A DNA stretch of 64,000 nt from Loktanella sp. S4079 (GTDB lineage Bacteria; Pseudomonadota; Alphaproteobacteria; Rhodobacterales; Rhodobacteraceae), in the NCBI RefSeq assembly GCF_000967725.1, contig NZ_JXYE01000002.1, positions 186,001 through 250,000 of the forward strand. Direction: 5' to 3'. The translations under genes were made by a program, and so were the position numbers. Shown here in pieces: positions 36,569 through 45,720 of this stretch. The notes under the pieces were generated by a model, which was not told where the DNA came from, did not search any database, and worked only from the letters and a program-made list of their open reading frames with translations. The first letter of the stretch is position 1. The number at the start of each line of letters is the position of its first letter.

Positions 36569-37216
36569 ATGCTCCGGTATTGGTTTCTTCTTATTCTTGC
36601 TCTTTGCGCTGCGCCGGCAGTTGCGGCACCCAGTGGTGCGATCCGCGTGATCGACGCGGACACGATTGATGTGGGCGGGGTTCGGGTGCGTCTATTCGGA
36701 ATCGACGCGCCTGAAATGGGTCAACCGTGCTCGCGCAGTCAGACGACTTGGGATTGTGGTGCTTGGGCGCGTGATGCCGTCGCGACGTACTTTGAAGGTC
36801 GCCACGCGGATTGCAGGCAGATCGACCGCGATCGCTATGATCGGGTTGTCGCGGTTTGCTCCGTGGATGGTACTGACATGGGCGGGCAGATTGTCGAATC
36901 CGGTTTAGCATGGGCGTTTCGGACCTATTCATCCGACTATGATTTGCAGGAAAAATCTGCTGCCATCGCACGGCGCGGGTTGTGGGCGGTCGAGGTGCAG
37001 CGCCCCGATGACTACCGCGCGGAACAGACTGCCGCACGTAATGCCCCAGCGGGTACATGCGTGATCAAGGGTAACATTTCGTCGTCAGGGCGCATCTATC
37101 ACGTGCCGGGAAACGAACACTATGATCGCACCAGCATTAACACCCGCAATGGCGAGCGATGGTTCTGCACACGTGCCGAGGCCGAAGCTGCAGGCTGGCG
37201 CGCCGCACGGCGCTAG
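36569..37216 (+). CDS. Secreted thermonuclease-family (SNase-like) protein
   Basis: ATG 36569 starts a 215-residue protein with a signal peptide (MLRYWFLLILALCAAPAVAA). The SNase core is residues of about 25-130, with IDADTIDVGG, RLFGIDAPE and RDRYDRVVAVC holding the catalytic Asp, Arg and Glu. The C-terminal part (KGNISSSGRIYHVPG with WFCTRAEAEAAGWR) looks like a sunset domain. It would cut nucleic acids outside the cytoplasm. It lies 55 bp after betA but is unlikely to belong to its pathway. Confidence 0.82.
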   Translation: MLRYWFLLILALCAAPAVAAPSGAIRVIDADTIDVGGVRVRLFGIDAPEMGQPCSRSQTTWDCGAWARDAVATYFEGRHADCRQIDRDRYDRVVAVCSVDGTDMGGQIVESGLAWAFRTYSSDYDLQEKSAAIARRGLWAVEVQRPDDYRAEQTAARNAPAGTCVIKGNISSSGRIYHVPGNEHYDRTSINTRNGERWFCTRAEAEAAGWRAARR

Positions 37217-37220
37217 CCCG

Positions 37221-37682
37221 TTACGACTGGCTTTCGCTCGAATTATCTTCGACGATGTTTTGAAAGTTCTCAAAGAACTGGTCAGTCATCTTTTTCGCGA
37301 AGCCGCCGATGAAACGATTACCAAGCTGTGCGAGCTTACCGCCAACTTTGGCGTCAACGGAATAGGATAGTTCTGTTCCTTCGGGCACTTCGGTCAGGGT
37401 CACATCCGCGCGCCCCTTGGCAAACCCTGCAACGCCGCCTTTTCCTTCACCGACAAGCGAATAGCTGTGCGGCGCATTCAGATTTTCGAGCTTAACTTCC
37501 CCCTTAAAGGTCGCCGACACAGGGCCGACCTTTTGTTTGACTGTAGCGGCGAAGCCTTCTTCAGCGGTCCCGCTCAGTTCTTGGCAGCCGGGAATGCAGG
37601 CCTGCAAAGTCTCGGCATTGTTAAGGTGGTTCCAAACCGTCTGTGGGTCGGCCGTGATCATGCGCGTGCCAGTAAGTTCCAT
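37221..37682 (-). CDS. CoxG/SRPBCC-family protein
   Basis: The 153-residue protein is a START/SRPBCC-fold protein of the CoxG (carbon monoxide dehydrogenase subunit G) type, starting MELTGTRMI and containing VWNHLNNAETLQACIPGC, typical of that family. CoxG recruits CO dehydrogenase to membranes in oligotrophs, but no cox genes are here. The function in this locus is unclear. Confidence 0.8.
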   Translation of the reverse strand: MELTGTRMITADPQTVWNHLNNAETLQACIPGCQELSGTAEEGFAATVKQKVGPVSATFKGEVKLENLNAPHSYSLVGEGKGGVAGFAKGRADVTLTEVPEGTELSYSVDAKVGGKLAQLGNRFIGGFAKKMTDQFFENFQNIVEDNSSESQS

Positions 37683-37708
37683 GTCGTGTCCATGTCTGAG
37701 GGTGATGC

Positions 37709-39109
37709 TTAATCAAGCTGATAAGGTAAAACGCCGCGCGTGTCAGGGTCCACACGCAATTGGCGCTCTAGGGGCGGAACCGACCTTTGGTGGCAGTTGC
37801 GGCGTTCGCAAATACGACACGAGATACCAATTGGCGCGTAAGCATCAGCCGCAGCGATATCCATATGATCGGCATATACTAATGCGGGCGCATGGCGGAC
37901 TTCACAGCCCAATCCAATCGCATAGCGTCGTGTGGGTGCGTGGTATGAACCGCCTGATTTACTCACATCGCGGGCGAGACAGAAATACCGGGCGCCGTCC
38001 GGCGTTTCGGCTAGTTGGCGCAAAAATTGGCCGGGTGTTTCAAACGCCTGATGCATGTTCCACAGCGGGCAGGCTCCGCCAAAACGTGCAAACTGTAGGG
38101 TCGTCGCGGAGTGGCGCTTGGTGATCGTTCCCGCCTGATCAACACGCACGAAAAAGAACGGAATGCCCTTTGCGCCCGGGCGCTGTAGTGTCGATAGCCG
38201 ATGCGCCACCTGTTCAATCGACGCGCCGAATTTGGTTGCAAGTACCTCAAGATCGTGGCGCTCTCGTTGCGCGGTTTCAAGAAATTGTTCATAGGGCATC
38301 AATGCCGCTCCAGCGAAATAGTTCGCCAACCCAATCCGGGCGATGTTCCGCGCCTCTGGCGATTGAAACCGGGCGAGGTCAAGCGTCGCATCCAGCAACT
38401 TTCCTTGGGTCAGTAGCGCAAGTTGCAAAAGCATCTGGAAATTCTGCGTTGCCGGATGCGCATCACGCGAAATCGTCAGGGTCTTTTGGGCCGCGTCATA
38501 GTGGCGAATTGTCGGGGTATCGACAAATACCACACGCACATCCTGTGCCTGAAACGCGCGATGCAAGGCTTGTTGCACTGTTTCGTCTGGTCGGCGCTGT
38601 CCTGCCAGTCGTTCCGCGCTGCGGTCAACGGCATCAATGTAGTTGTCACAATAATGAAAGAAATCTCGGACCTCTTCCCATGAGCTGGGCTGAAGACGGG
38701 CATCTTCGCGGCCCAATGCCTCGTCCAGAGAGGCAAGTCTTTCATGCGTTTGCCGATAGGCAGTGTGCAGGTCAAGAAACGCACGTGCAATCGCCGGGGC
38801 ATTGGCCGCGACGAGGCGCAGATCTGCCAATGCGGGCGCAGCACCTGTCAGAACAGGGTCCGCCATTGCTTCGCGCATATCGCTTACAAGGCGCGCTTCG
38901 TCGCCCGCCTGTAGTTCGGTCACGTCAAACCCAAACTCTTGCGCTAATCCCAACACCACGGCTGTCGAAACCGGCCGATTGTTATTCTCCATCTGGTTTA
39001 GATAGGGCAGGGATACGCCTAGTTTCTGCGCGAAATCCTTTTGGGTGAGCGATAGCCGACCACGTAGTTCGCGCAGCTTTGCGCCCGCATAGAGCTTTTG
39101 AACGGCCAT
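37709..39109 (-). CDS. pccR: Short-chain fatty acyl-CoA regulator (PccR/ScfR/RamB type)
   Basis: The 466-residue protein has an XRE HTH (about residues 10-65: LRGRLSLTQKDFAQKLGVSL, NQMENNNR), an IrrE-like (DUF955) domain without an HExxH peptidase motif (about 155-300), and the ScfR C-terminal DUF2083 domain with a Cys cluster CRICERRNCHQRSVPP near residue 438. In Rhodobacter sphaeroides PccR binds TTTGCAAA-type dyads in front of pccB and its own gene. The matching sites are seen at 39119-39154 and 40446-40503. Confidence 0.88.
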   Translation of the reverse strand: MAVQKLYAGAKLRELRGRLSLTQKDFAQKLGVSLPYLNQMENNNRPVSTAVVLGLAQEFGFDVTELQAGDEARLVSDMREAMADPVLTGAAPALADLRLVAANAPAIARAFLDLHTAYRQTHERLASLDEALGREDARLQPSSWEEVRDFFHYCDNYIDAVDRSAERLAGQRRPDETVQQALHRAFQAQDVRVVFVDTPTIRHYDAAQKTLTISRDAHPATQNFQMLLQLALLTQGKLLDATLDLARFQSPEARNIARIGLANYFAGAALMPYEQFLETAQRERHDLEVLATKFGASIEQVAHRLSTLQRPGAKGIPFFFVRVDQAGTITKRHSATTLQFARFGGACPLWNMHQAFETPGQFLRQLAETPDGARYFCLARDVSKSGGSYHAPTRRYAIGLGCEVRHAPALVYADHMDIAAADAYAPIGISCRICERRNCHQRSVPPLERQLRVDPDTRGVLPYQLD

Positions 39110-39118
39110 CTGGCTACC

Positions 39119-39154
39119 TTTGCAAGTTTGCTAACCTAAATTAGCTAATGCAAA
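39119..39154. promoter_or_regulatory. Candidate PccR autoregulatory site
   Basis: Outer TTTGCA (39119-39124) and TGCAAA (39149-39154) frame an inner TTTGCTAA (39127-39134) and TTAGCTAA (39141-39148) pair. The site ends 10 bp before the pccR start codon and matches the type of motif PccR/RamB proteins bind. Confidence 0.6.
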
Positions 39155-39161
39155 TGGCCGG

Positions 39162-40373
39162 TCAAGTGATCTTGCTATCGCGCCAAACGACAAAGAGGAC
39201 TGAAAGCAGCGATAAAATGCAGGTGCCAACCATCAATAGCTGAAGCGGCATCGTTCCGGTGTCCTCTGTCAGGATGCCGCCTGCAAGCTGGGAAAGGGCC
39301 GCGCCGCCGCCAATCATGATCGCGCCACTCAGCCCGCTGGCCGTGCCCGCCAAATGTGGGCGAACCGAAATTGATCCGGCCATGACATTCGGCAGAACGA
39401 TCCCATTCCCAAGTCCTAGAAAGATGCAGAACCCAAAGAAATTTAGTGGGTGCGAAATACCGCTGAACGTCAAAATCGCAGAGATCCCAAGCCCAACGAT
39501 TGTGAGCGATGTGCCAAAAAGCGCCATTCTGTTGATGCCGAAACGGATCGCGTAGCGCCCAGAGATGAAATTCCCCACCGCATAGCCAATGGCGGGGGTG
39601 CCGAGTGCAATGCCGCTCCACATTGGAGAGAGGCCAAAGATGGTACTGCCGACAAAGGATGCGCCGCCAAGCAAGGCAAAGAATGCACCCGATGAAAATG
39701 CGCTACACAATGCGTAACCCCAGAACCGAGGAGAGCGCAGCAGTTCCGGGTATCCCTTGAGTTGGTCGCCAAAGCTTACCCCGCCGGGGGCGACGGTTTC
39801 GCCGAGGTCAAAGAAAACGAGAGCGAGCGTCGCAGCGCCCGCGAGGGCCAGGAATACGAATGTCGCGTGCCAATCAAAGGTTTGTTCCAGCAGTCCCCCA
39901 ATCATCGGGCCAAACATCGGGACCAGCGCCGTTCCCATCGTGACATAGCCCATCATGGATGCGGCCTGTTCTTGGGAAACGATATCACGCACGATTGCAC
40001 GGCTGAGTGCAATGGAGGTGGCAACCGCGGCTTGCATAATCCGAAAAAACAGGAACATCCCAACAGAAGTCGCAAAAACCGCCCCAATGGAGGCGATCAC
40101 AAAGATGCTGAGCGCACCCATAATCATAATCCGTCGGCCGAACCGATCAGAAATCGGCCCAATAAAGACCTGTATGATGGCCGTTGTGGCGAGATACCCC
40201 GAAAGGGCGATTTGCATGATGGCATAATCGGTTTCGAAATACGCAGTCATCTTGGCGAGCGATGGCAAGAAAATTGACATGCTAAGCGCGGACATCCCTG
40301 TAATCAGGACGAGCGTAATGATGTGCGGCGGAGTGCTGCGATCCCCAAATCGGATCAACGGTAAATTGTTCAT
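39162..40373 (-). CDS. MFS transporter, Bcr/CflA drug efflux family
   Basis: The 403-residue protein has twelve hydrophobic helices. Motif A appears as GPISDRFGRRIMIMG (about residues 73-87), and the early MSIFLPSLAKM stretch is typical of the Bcr/CflA group. Family members export drugs and amino acids. Its 3' end lies 52 bp before pccR on the same strand, and it starts 194 bp divergent from pccB, so it may share the pccB regulatory region. A tie to propionate metabolism is inferred. Confidence 0.88.
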   Translation of the reverse strand: MNNLPLIRFGDRSTPPHIITLVLITGMSALSMSIFLPSLAKMTAYFETDYAIMQIALSGYLATTAIIQVFIGPISDRFGRRIMIMGALSIFVIASIGAVFATSVGMFLFFRIMQAAVATSIALSRAIVRDIVSQEQAASMMGYVTMGTALVPMFGPMIGGLLEQTFDWHATFVFLALAGAATLALVFFDLGETVAPGGVSFGDQLKGYPELLRSPRFWGYALCSAFSSGAFFALLGGASFVGSTIFGLSPMWSGIALGTPAIGYAVGNFISGRYAIRFGINRMALFGTSLTIVGLGISAILTFSGISHPLNFFGFCIFLGLGNGIVLPNVMAGSISVRPHLAGTASGLSGAIMIGGGAALSQLAGGILTEDTGTMPLQLLMVGTCILSLLSVLFVVWRDSKIT

Positions 40374-40445
40374 TGCTAAGAGTTAGGTTCGCGTCATGGT
40401 GAAGTCTATTGGGGTGGGGTTAAATTTTTGATCAAAAGGGCAAAG

Positions 40446-40503
40446 TTTGCATATTTGCAAATTTTAGAATTAGAAAAGTCATTTATTTGCAAATATTCGC
40501 ATT
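40446..40503. promoter_or_regulatory. Candidate PccR binding sites upstream of pccB
   Basis: TTTGCA-N4-TGCAAA lies at 40446-40461. A second, weaker copy starts at 40486 (TTTGCAAA, then TATT and CGCATT). They lie 65-122 bp before the pccB start in an AT-rich promoter region, and repeat the motif seen before pccR. Confidence 0.62.
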
Positions 40504-40567
40504 CCCGCTTCGGAAAATTCCAAACAAAGGATATGGATGAGTATCGACTAGATGAGGGGGCGATCAA

Positions 40568-42091
40568 ATGGACGTTTTACAAGAGCTCGAAAATCGGCGC
40601 GATGTGGCGCGTTTGGGTGGCGGTGAGCGCCGGATCGCCGCGCAGCATAGCAAAGGTAAACTGACCGCACGCGAGCGGATCGAACTGCTGTTGGATGAGG
40701 GGTCGTTCGAAGAGTTCGACATGTTCGTCGCCCATCGCTGCACAGATTTCGGCATGGATGCAGATCGCCCAGCGGGTGACGGGGTTGTCACCGGGTGGGG
40801 AACCATCAACGGGCGCATGGTTTATGTGTTTAGCCAAGACTTTACTGTATTCGGTGGGTCGCTCTCTGAAACGCATGCGCAGAAGATTTGCAAAATCATG
40901 GATATGGCGGTCCAGAACGGTGCGCCCGTCATCGGGATCAACGATTCTGGTGGTGCACGTATCCAAGAAGGCGTTGCGTCACTTGCGGGATACGCTGAGG
41001 TTTTCCAGCGCAATATCATGGCTTCTGGTGTCGTGCCGCAAATCAGCGTGATCATGGGGCCATGTGCGGGTGGGGCGGTTTATAGCCCTGCGATGACCGA
41101 CTTTATCTTTATGGTCAAAGACAGCAGCTACATGTTTGTGACGGGTCCCGACGTTGTGAAAACCGTCACGAACGAAGTCGTCACTGCCGAAGAGCTCGGC
41201 GGTGCTTCGACCCATACGAAAAAATCCAGTGTGGCTGACGGTGCCTTTGAAAACGATGTCGAAGCCTTGGCCGAGGTGCGCCGTCTGGTCGATTTCCTGC
41301 CGCTGAACAACAGAGAAAAGCCGCCAGTACGCCCGTTCTTTGATGATGTTGCCCGGATCGAAGACAGCCTTGATACGTTGATCCCCGACAATCCAAACGC
41401 ACCCTATGATATGAAAGAGCTGATCCATAAGCTGGCCGATGAGGGTGATTTTTATGAAATACAGGAAGAGTTCGCCAAGAATATCCTGACTGGCTTTATC
41501 CGGCTCGAAGGATCGACCGTTGGCGTGGTTGCCAACCAGCCGATGGTCCTTGCTGGCTGCCTTGATATCGACAGTTCGCGCAAGGCTGCGCGTTTTGTGC
41601 GGTTCTGCGATGCCTTTGAAATCCCGATTCTGACATTGGTTGACGTGCCCGGTTTCCTCCCTGGTACATCACAAGAGTACGGTGGCGTGATCAAGCATGG
41701 GGCGAAATTGCTCTTTGCTTATGGTGAGGCCACCGTACCCAAAGTGACAGTGATCACACGCAAAGCATACGGCGGTGCCTATGATGTGATGGCGTCGAAA
41801 CACCTGCGCGGTGATTTCAACTACGCATGGCCAACGGCTGAGATCGCCGTGATGGGGGCAAAAGGTGCGACAGAAATCATCCACCGTGGCAAATCCCCCG
41901 AGGAAATTGCCGAGCGTACAAAGGAATACGAGGACCGCTTTGCTAATCCATTCGTTGCAGCCGAAAAGGGCTTTATCGATGAGGTGATCATGCCGCATTC
42001 GACACGCAAACGCGTCTGCAGGGCCTTTGCCAGCTTGCGTAGCAAGAAGCTGCAAAACCCTTGGAAAAAACACGACAACATTCCGCTGTGA
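40568..42091 (+). CDS. pccB: Propionyl-CoA carboxylase beta subunit
   Basis: The 507-residue carboxyltransferase carries the crotonase-like repeats of acyl-CoA carboxylases: [19 protein letters not shown] (about residues 123-141), the [16 protein letters not shown] loop and the C-terminal [16 protein letters not shown] oxyanion loop. With PccA it makes methylmalonyl-CoA from propionyl-CoA. Ribosome site GAGGGGGCG is 5 bases upstream of the start. It is read under the PccR sites. Confidence 0.96.
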   Translation: MDVLQELENRRDVARLGGGERRIAAQHSKGKLTARERIELLLDEGSFEEFDMFVAHRCTDFGMDADRPAGDGVVTGWGTINGRMVYVFSQDFTVFGGSLSETHAQKICKIMDMAVQNGAPVIGINDSGGARIQEGVASLAGYAEVFQRNIMASGVVPQISVIMGPCAGGAVYSPAMTDFIFMVKDSSYMFVTGPDVVKTVTNEVVTAEELGGASTHTKKSSVADGAFENDVEALAEVRRLVDFLPLNNREKPPVRPFFDDVARIEDSLDTLIPDNPNAPYDMKELIHKLADEGDFYEIQEEFAKNILTGFIRLEGSTVGVVANQPMVLAGCLDIDSSRKAARFVRFCDAFEIPILTLVDVPGFLPGTSQEYGGVIKHGAKLLFAYGEATVPKVTVITRKAYGGAYDVMASKHLRGDFNYAWPTAEIAVMGAKGATEIIHRGKSPEEIAERTKEYEDRFANPFVAAEKGFIDEVIMPHSTRKRVCRAFASLRSKKLQNPWKKHDNIPL

Positions 42092-42149
42092 TATTGTGGC
42101 GCTGCGTGGTTAATGCACGCAGCAAAGATCACATCGAAAGGGAACAACA

Positions 42150-42512
42150 ATGGCGCTGCCATATATGGATAAACATCGCGGCTTTCCTGGGCGCTTGCCC
42201 GGTACGGATTATCAATTCGTGCTGCGTCGTGCCAACAAGAATGGTGCGACCGAAATCACAGAGCGTGTCCGCTATCCAGATCGCAGGCCGCCCGATAAAC
42301 GGGCTGACGCAGGATTTATGCAGGCGCTGTGGGAACATTTCGGCGAAGAACCATTCGTGCGCGGCAATTTGGATGCCGGGCGCCTAAGCTGGTTGTTTGG
42401 TCGCGAGGTGATCCCCGCCGAAGATCCCTTTGATCCTGCTGATTATGAGGCAATGCTGCGCATTGACGTCGCCGTAGCAGAAGTCAGCTTTCCAGAGGTG
42501 TTTGGAAAATAG
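42150..42512 (+). CDS. Hypothetical protein between pccB and pccA
   Basis: A 120-residue soluble protein (MALPYMDKHRGFPGRLPG at the start), rich in Arg, Pro and Asp. It has no signal peptide or membrane helix, and I see no known domain. The ATG has an AAAGGGAACAAC site upstream. It lies 58 bp after pccB in the same direction, so it is likely co-transcribed. Confidence 0.65.
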   Translation: MALPYMDKHRGFPGRLPGTDYQFVLRRANKNGATEITERVRYPDRRPPDKRADAGFMQALWEHFGEEPFVRGNLDAGRLSWLFGREVIPAEDPFDPADYEAMLRIDVAVAEVSFPEVFGK

Positions 42513-42855
42513 TCATGGCAGGCCTTGATCATCATATGTCGTGCGCTTCGCTGAAAATGCGAATATCTCCCCATTTATGGGGGGGCACAACAAGTGAGTA
42601 TCAAGTTGCCAGCTTGTCTTGCACAACCTTCGACAGGTTCGTCAATTTTGCGACGACCGATAAAAGAGTTCCTCAATATCCTGACCCAACTCTTGGCTGG
42701 TTTGCCTCCTCACTGGGCGAACCAGCACCACAATTGCGTGATCAGATCGGCGGAAATGCGTCTGTTATTGAATATCACGCAACTGTGTCTATTGATTTGC
42801 CTGCGGTTAAGGCCAATTCTGGGCCCGCAAACACATATTTAAAGGGCAGATCACT
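42513..42855. other. 343-bp stretch without a gene
   Basis: I see no convincing gene here: short open frames overlap each other and have unconvincing composition. A CCCCATTTATGGGGGG hairpin lies near 42577-42592. The end may hold the promoter of the following lipoprotein gene (AATTCTGGGCCCGC, CATATTTAAAGGGCAG as leader and ribosome site). Decayed coding DNA is possible but unproven. Confidence 0.4.
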
Positions 42856-43062
42856 ATGCAAAAGACATCTATCATTCTTGCCACTGTGGCGATCTTTGGA
42901 CTTTCAGGTTGCCTTGAGGGTGACGTTGAACGCGGCGTTGCAGGCGCGGCAGGCGGTCTTGTCGCGGCTGAAGTGCTGGGCACAGATCCAACCGGTACAG
43001 CAATCGCTGGCGCAGCTGTTGGCGTGCTGTGCGATGACGCCGGGATCAACGGTTGTAAGTAA
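42856..43062 (+). CDS. Small Gly-zipper lipoprotein
   Basis: A 68-residue lipoprotein with signal peptide and lipobox (LSGCLEG, Cys at about residue 18). The mature part repeats small residues (GVAGAAGGLVAAEVLG and GTAIAGAAVGV), a glycine-zipper pattern of the kind found in 17-kDa antigen-like outer-membrane proteins. It ends with two cysteines (CDDAGINGC). The function is unknown. A strong terminator follows. Confidence 0.75.
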   Translation: MQKTSIILATVAIFGLSGCLEGDVERGVAGAAGGLVAAEVLGTDPTGTAIAGAAVGVLCDDAGINGCK

Positions 43063-43102
43063 TACACAAACGCGCGCTCTTTCGGCGCGTCTAAATCAAA
43101 TG

Positions 43103-43138
43103 AATCGCCGCTCGGGGTCCGCCTCGGCGGCGATTTTG
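43103..43138 (+). terminator. Terminator just before pccA
   Basis: AATCGCCGC (43103-43111) and GCGGCGATT (43127-43135) form a perfect 9-bp stem, followed by TTGTGTTT. It lies only about 20 bp before the pccA start codon, too close to leave room for a separate promoter downstream. Confidence 0.75.
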
Positions 43139-43158
43139 TGTTTGGGGGACGGAGAATA

Positions 43159-45156
43159 ATGTTCGAAAAAATCTTGATTGCGAACCGTGGTGAGATCGCC
43201 TGCCGGGTGATGAAAACCGCACAGAAGATGGGGATCAAAACGGTCGCGATCTATTCGGACGCGGATAAAAACGCCTTGCACGTCAAAATGGCGGATGAGG
43301 CGGTGCATATCGGGCCGCCCCCTGCAAACCAGTCCTATATCGTCATCGACAAAGTGATGGACGCGATTAAACAAACTGGCGCACAAGCGGTTCATCCCGG
43401 TTATGGCTTTTTGTCAGAAAACCCCAAATTTGCCGAAGCCCTCGAGGCGGCTGGCATCGCTTTTGTCGGGCCACCAAAGGGCGCAATCGAGGCAATGGGT
43501 GACAAGATCACCTCAAAGAAAATCGCGCAAGAGGCGGGCGTTTCCACCGTTCCCGGATATATGGGCCTGATCGAAGACGCCGAAGAAGCGGTGAGGATCT
43601 CGAATGAGGTCGGGTATCCGGTGATGATCAAAGCCTCTGCCGGTGGCGGTGGCAAAGGCATGCGTATCGCTTGGAACGACGAAGAGGCCCGCGAAGGGTT
43701 TCAATCGTCGAAAAACGAGGCGGCAAACAGCTTTGGTGACGACCGGATTTTCATTGAAAAATTCGTCACTCAGCCGCGTCATATCGAGATTCAGGTGCTC
43801 TGCGATGCGCATGGCAACGGCATCTATTTGAACGAACGCGAATGTTCGATTCAGCGCCGAAACCAAAAGGTTGTAGAAGAGGCGCCAAGCCCATTCCTAG
43901 ATGAGGCGACGCGCAAAGCCATGGGCGATCAGTCTGTCGCTTTGGCCAAGGCGGTTGGCTACACGAGTGCGGGTACGGTTGAATTCATCGTCGATGGTGA
44001 CCGCAATTTCTATTTCCTCGAAATGAACACCCGTTTGCAGGTGGAACACCCGGTAACTGAACTGATCACAGGTGTTGATCTGGTCGAACAGATGATCCGT
44101 GTCGCCAATGGTGAGCCACTGTCGATCACCCAAGATGATGTAAAGATCAACGGTTGGGCCATCGAAAACCGGCTTTACGCCGAAGACCCATATCGCAATT
44201 TCTTGCCCTCTATTGGCCGCCTCACACGGTATCGGCCACCAGCCGAAGGCGCGCTTGGTGACGGAAACGTACGCAACGATACTGGCGTCTATGAAGGCGG
44301 TGAAATCAGCATGTATTACGATCCGATGATTGCCAAGCTGTGTACATGGGGTCCAACCCGCGCAGAGGCGATTGAAACCATGCGCCACGCGCTCGATAGT
44401 TTTGAGGTCGAAGGCATCGGGCACAATCTGCCATTCGTGGCAGCCGTGATGGATCACCCGAAATTCGTATCTGGTGATATGACAACAGCGTTTATCGCTG
44501 AAGAATACCCGGATGGATTTGATGGGGTCACGCTAGGCGACGCGGCGCTAGAGCAAATTGCAGCTGCCGCAGCCGCAATGCACAGGGTTGGTGAAATTCG
44601 CCGGACGCGCATTTCTGGCCGCATGGGCAATCATGAACGACACGTGGGTGAAAGCTGGGTCGTCACACTGCAAGGCCAAGAATATGACGTCACGATTGAC
44701 GCGGACCATGACGGGTCCAACGTGACAATCGCTGGCAAGACCCTTCGTATAGAAAGCGACTGGACACCGGGCAATCCACTTGCTGAGATAATGGTTGATG
44801 GTGCGCCTTTGGTCATGAAGGTTGGCAAGGTTTCGGGCGGCTTCCGTCTGCGCTATCGCGGAGCGGATTTGAAGGTTCATGTTCGAACCCCGCGTCAGGC
44901 GGAACTCGCAAAACTGATGCCAGAAAAATTGCCGCCGGATACGTCGAAATTCTTGCTCTGCCCGATGCCCGGCTTGATCGTAAAAGTCGATGTCTCCGAG
45001 GGCGACGAGGTCCAAGAGGGGCAGGCGCTATGCACCGTCGAGGCGATGAAGATGGAAAACATCCTACGCGCCGAAAAGAAAGGTGTGGTCAAAAAGATCA
45101 ACGCATCTGCCGGTGACAGCCTTGCCGTTGATGATGTGATCATGGAATTCGAGTAA
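43159..45156 (+). CDS. pccA: Propionyl-CoA carboxylase alpha subunit (biotin carboxylase)
   Basis: ATG 43159 follows GGGGGACGGAG and gives 665 residues: biotin carboxylase (about 1-450, with ATP-grasp GGGGKGMRIA), a BT linker domain, and a C-terminal biotinyl domain with the EAMKME motif, biotinyl-lysine K631. It carboxylates its own biotin, which PccB transfers to propionyl-CoA. A terminator-like hairpin sits immediately before its ribosome site. Confidence 0.96.
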   Translation: MFEKILIANRGEIACRVMKTAQKMGIKTVAIYSDADKNALHVKMADEAVHIGPPPANQSYIVIDKVMDAIKQTGAQAVHPGYGFLSENPKFAEALEAAGIAFVGPPKGAIEAMGDKITSKKIAQEAGVSTVPGYMGLIEDAEEAVRISNEVGYPVMIKASAGGGGKGMRIAWNDEEAREGFQSSKNEAANSFGDDRIFIEKFVTQPRHIEIQVLCDAHGNGIYLNERECSIQRRNQKVVEEAPSPFLDEATRKAMGDQSVALAKAVGYTSAGTVEFIVDGDRNFYFLEMNTRLQVEHPVTELITGVDLVEQMIRVANGEPLSITQDDVKINGWAIENRLYAEDPYRNFLPSIGRLTRYRPPAEGALGDGNVRNDTGVYEGGEISMYYDPMIAKLCTWGPTRAEAIETMRHALDSFEVEGIGHNLPFVAAVMDHPKFVSGDMTTAFIAEEYPDGFDGVTLGDAALEQIAAAAAAMHRVGEIRRTRISGRMGNHERHVGESWVVTLQGQEYDVTIDADHDGSNVTIAGKTLRIESDWTPGNPLAEIMVDGAPLVMKVGKVSGGFRLRYRGADLKVHVRTPRQAELAKLMPEKLPPDTSKFLLCPMPGLIVKVDVSEGDEVQEGQALCTVEAMKMENILRAEKKGVVKKINASAGDSLAVDDVIMEFE

Positions 45157-45160
45157 TGAC

Positions 45161-45631
45161 TTACTGCGCGAGCAAGCGGCGATCTTCGATCTCTTGCTGG
45201 CGCAGGGGCATTTTGTCGATCGAGCGGGAAATCTCGCGAACCATCCACGGGCTTGGTTTGCGTAATGCAACCCGCCCATCTTTGCCGAGCAATACCATCG
45301 AATATCCGCGTGGCCGCAACGTCGTGCGCACGGCGCTACGTGCGTCCGGCGACGTATCGGTTATCAAAATGACATCACGTTCCGCAAGATCTTCAAGACC
45401 ATCAGCAATGAGGTCAAGCTGTTGCCGAAAACGCGGGTCGTTTGGGCTGTCGGCAAAGACGATCAACGGTCGGGCAAGCCACTGTAAATCGGCAAGATTG
45501 ACCTCTGCCGCATCAAAAATTTGGGAACGATCCGTTTCCCACCGTTCGAGAACAGATTGTTCTTGGGCCGCTGAAAGCTGGCCGCATATGGCGACCAAGA
45601 TCGCTAAGCCGATGCGCGTTAGTAACTTCAT
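45161..45631 (-). CDS. DUF4174 secreted protein
   Basis: The 156-residue protein has a signal peptide (MKLLTRIGLAILVAICGQLSAA) and a DUF4174 domain (WLARPLIVFADSPNDPRF through GYSMVLLGKDG), thought to be thioredoxin-like in fold but without a CxxC active site. It runs opposite to the pcc and mutase genes and ends 4 bp from the pccA stop. The function is unknown. Confidence 0.78.
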   Translation of the reverse strand: MKLLTRIGLAILVAICGQLSAAQEQSVLERWETDRSQIFDAAEVNLADLQWLARPLIVFADSPNDPRFRQQLDLIADGLEDLAERDVILITDTSPDARSAVRTTLRPRGYSMVLLGKDGRVALRKPSPWMVREISRSIDKMPLRQQEIEDRRLLAQ

Positions 45632-45720
45632 AACATTAGATATAGCGGTGCTTTGTCCAAATTCTAAGGGCCAAGCGCAAAAGAGCGCAATAAATCACCC
45701 GCGCTGAGCAGGAGCTGATC

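Noticed and set aside
40530..40664. Upstream start ATG 40533 as a leader frame before pccB
   Set aside because: It runs through the pccB start in another frame without a good ribosome site, and pccB has its own strong site.
42515..43159. A 214-codon plus-strand frame after the 120-residue pcc protein
   Set aside because: It runs through the lipoprotein gene in another frame and then through the terminator, and has no family-like segments.
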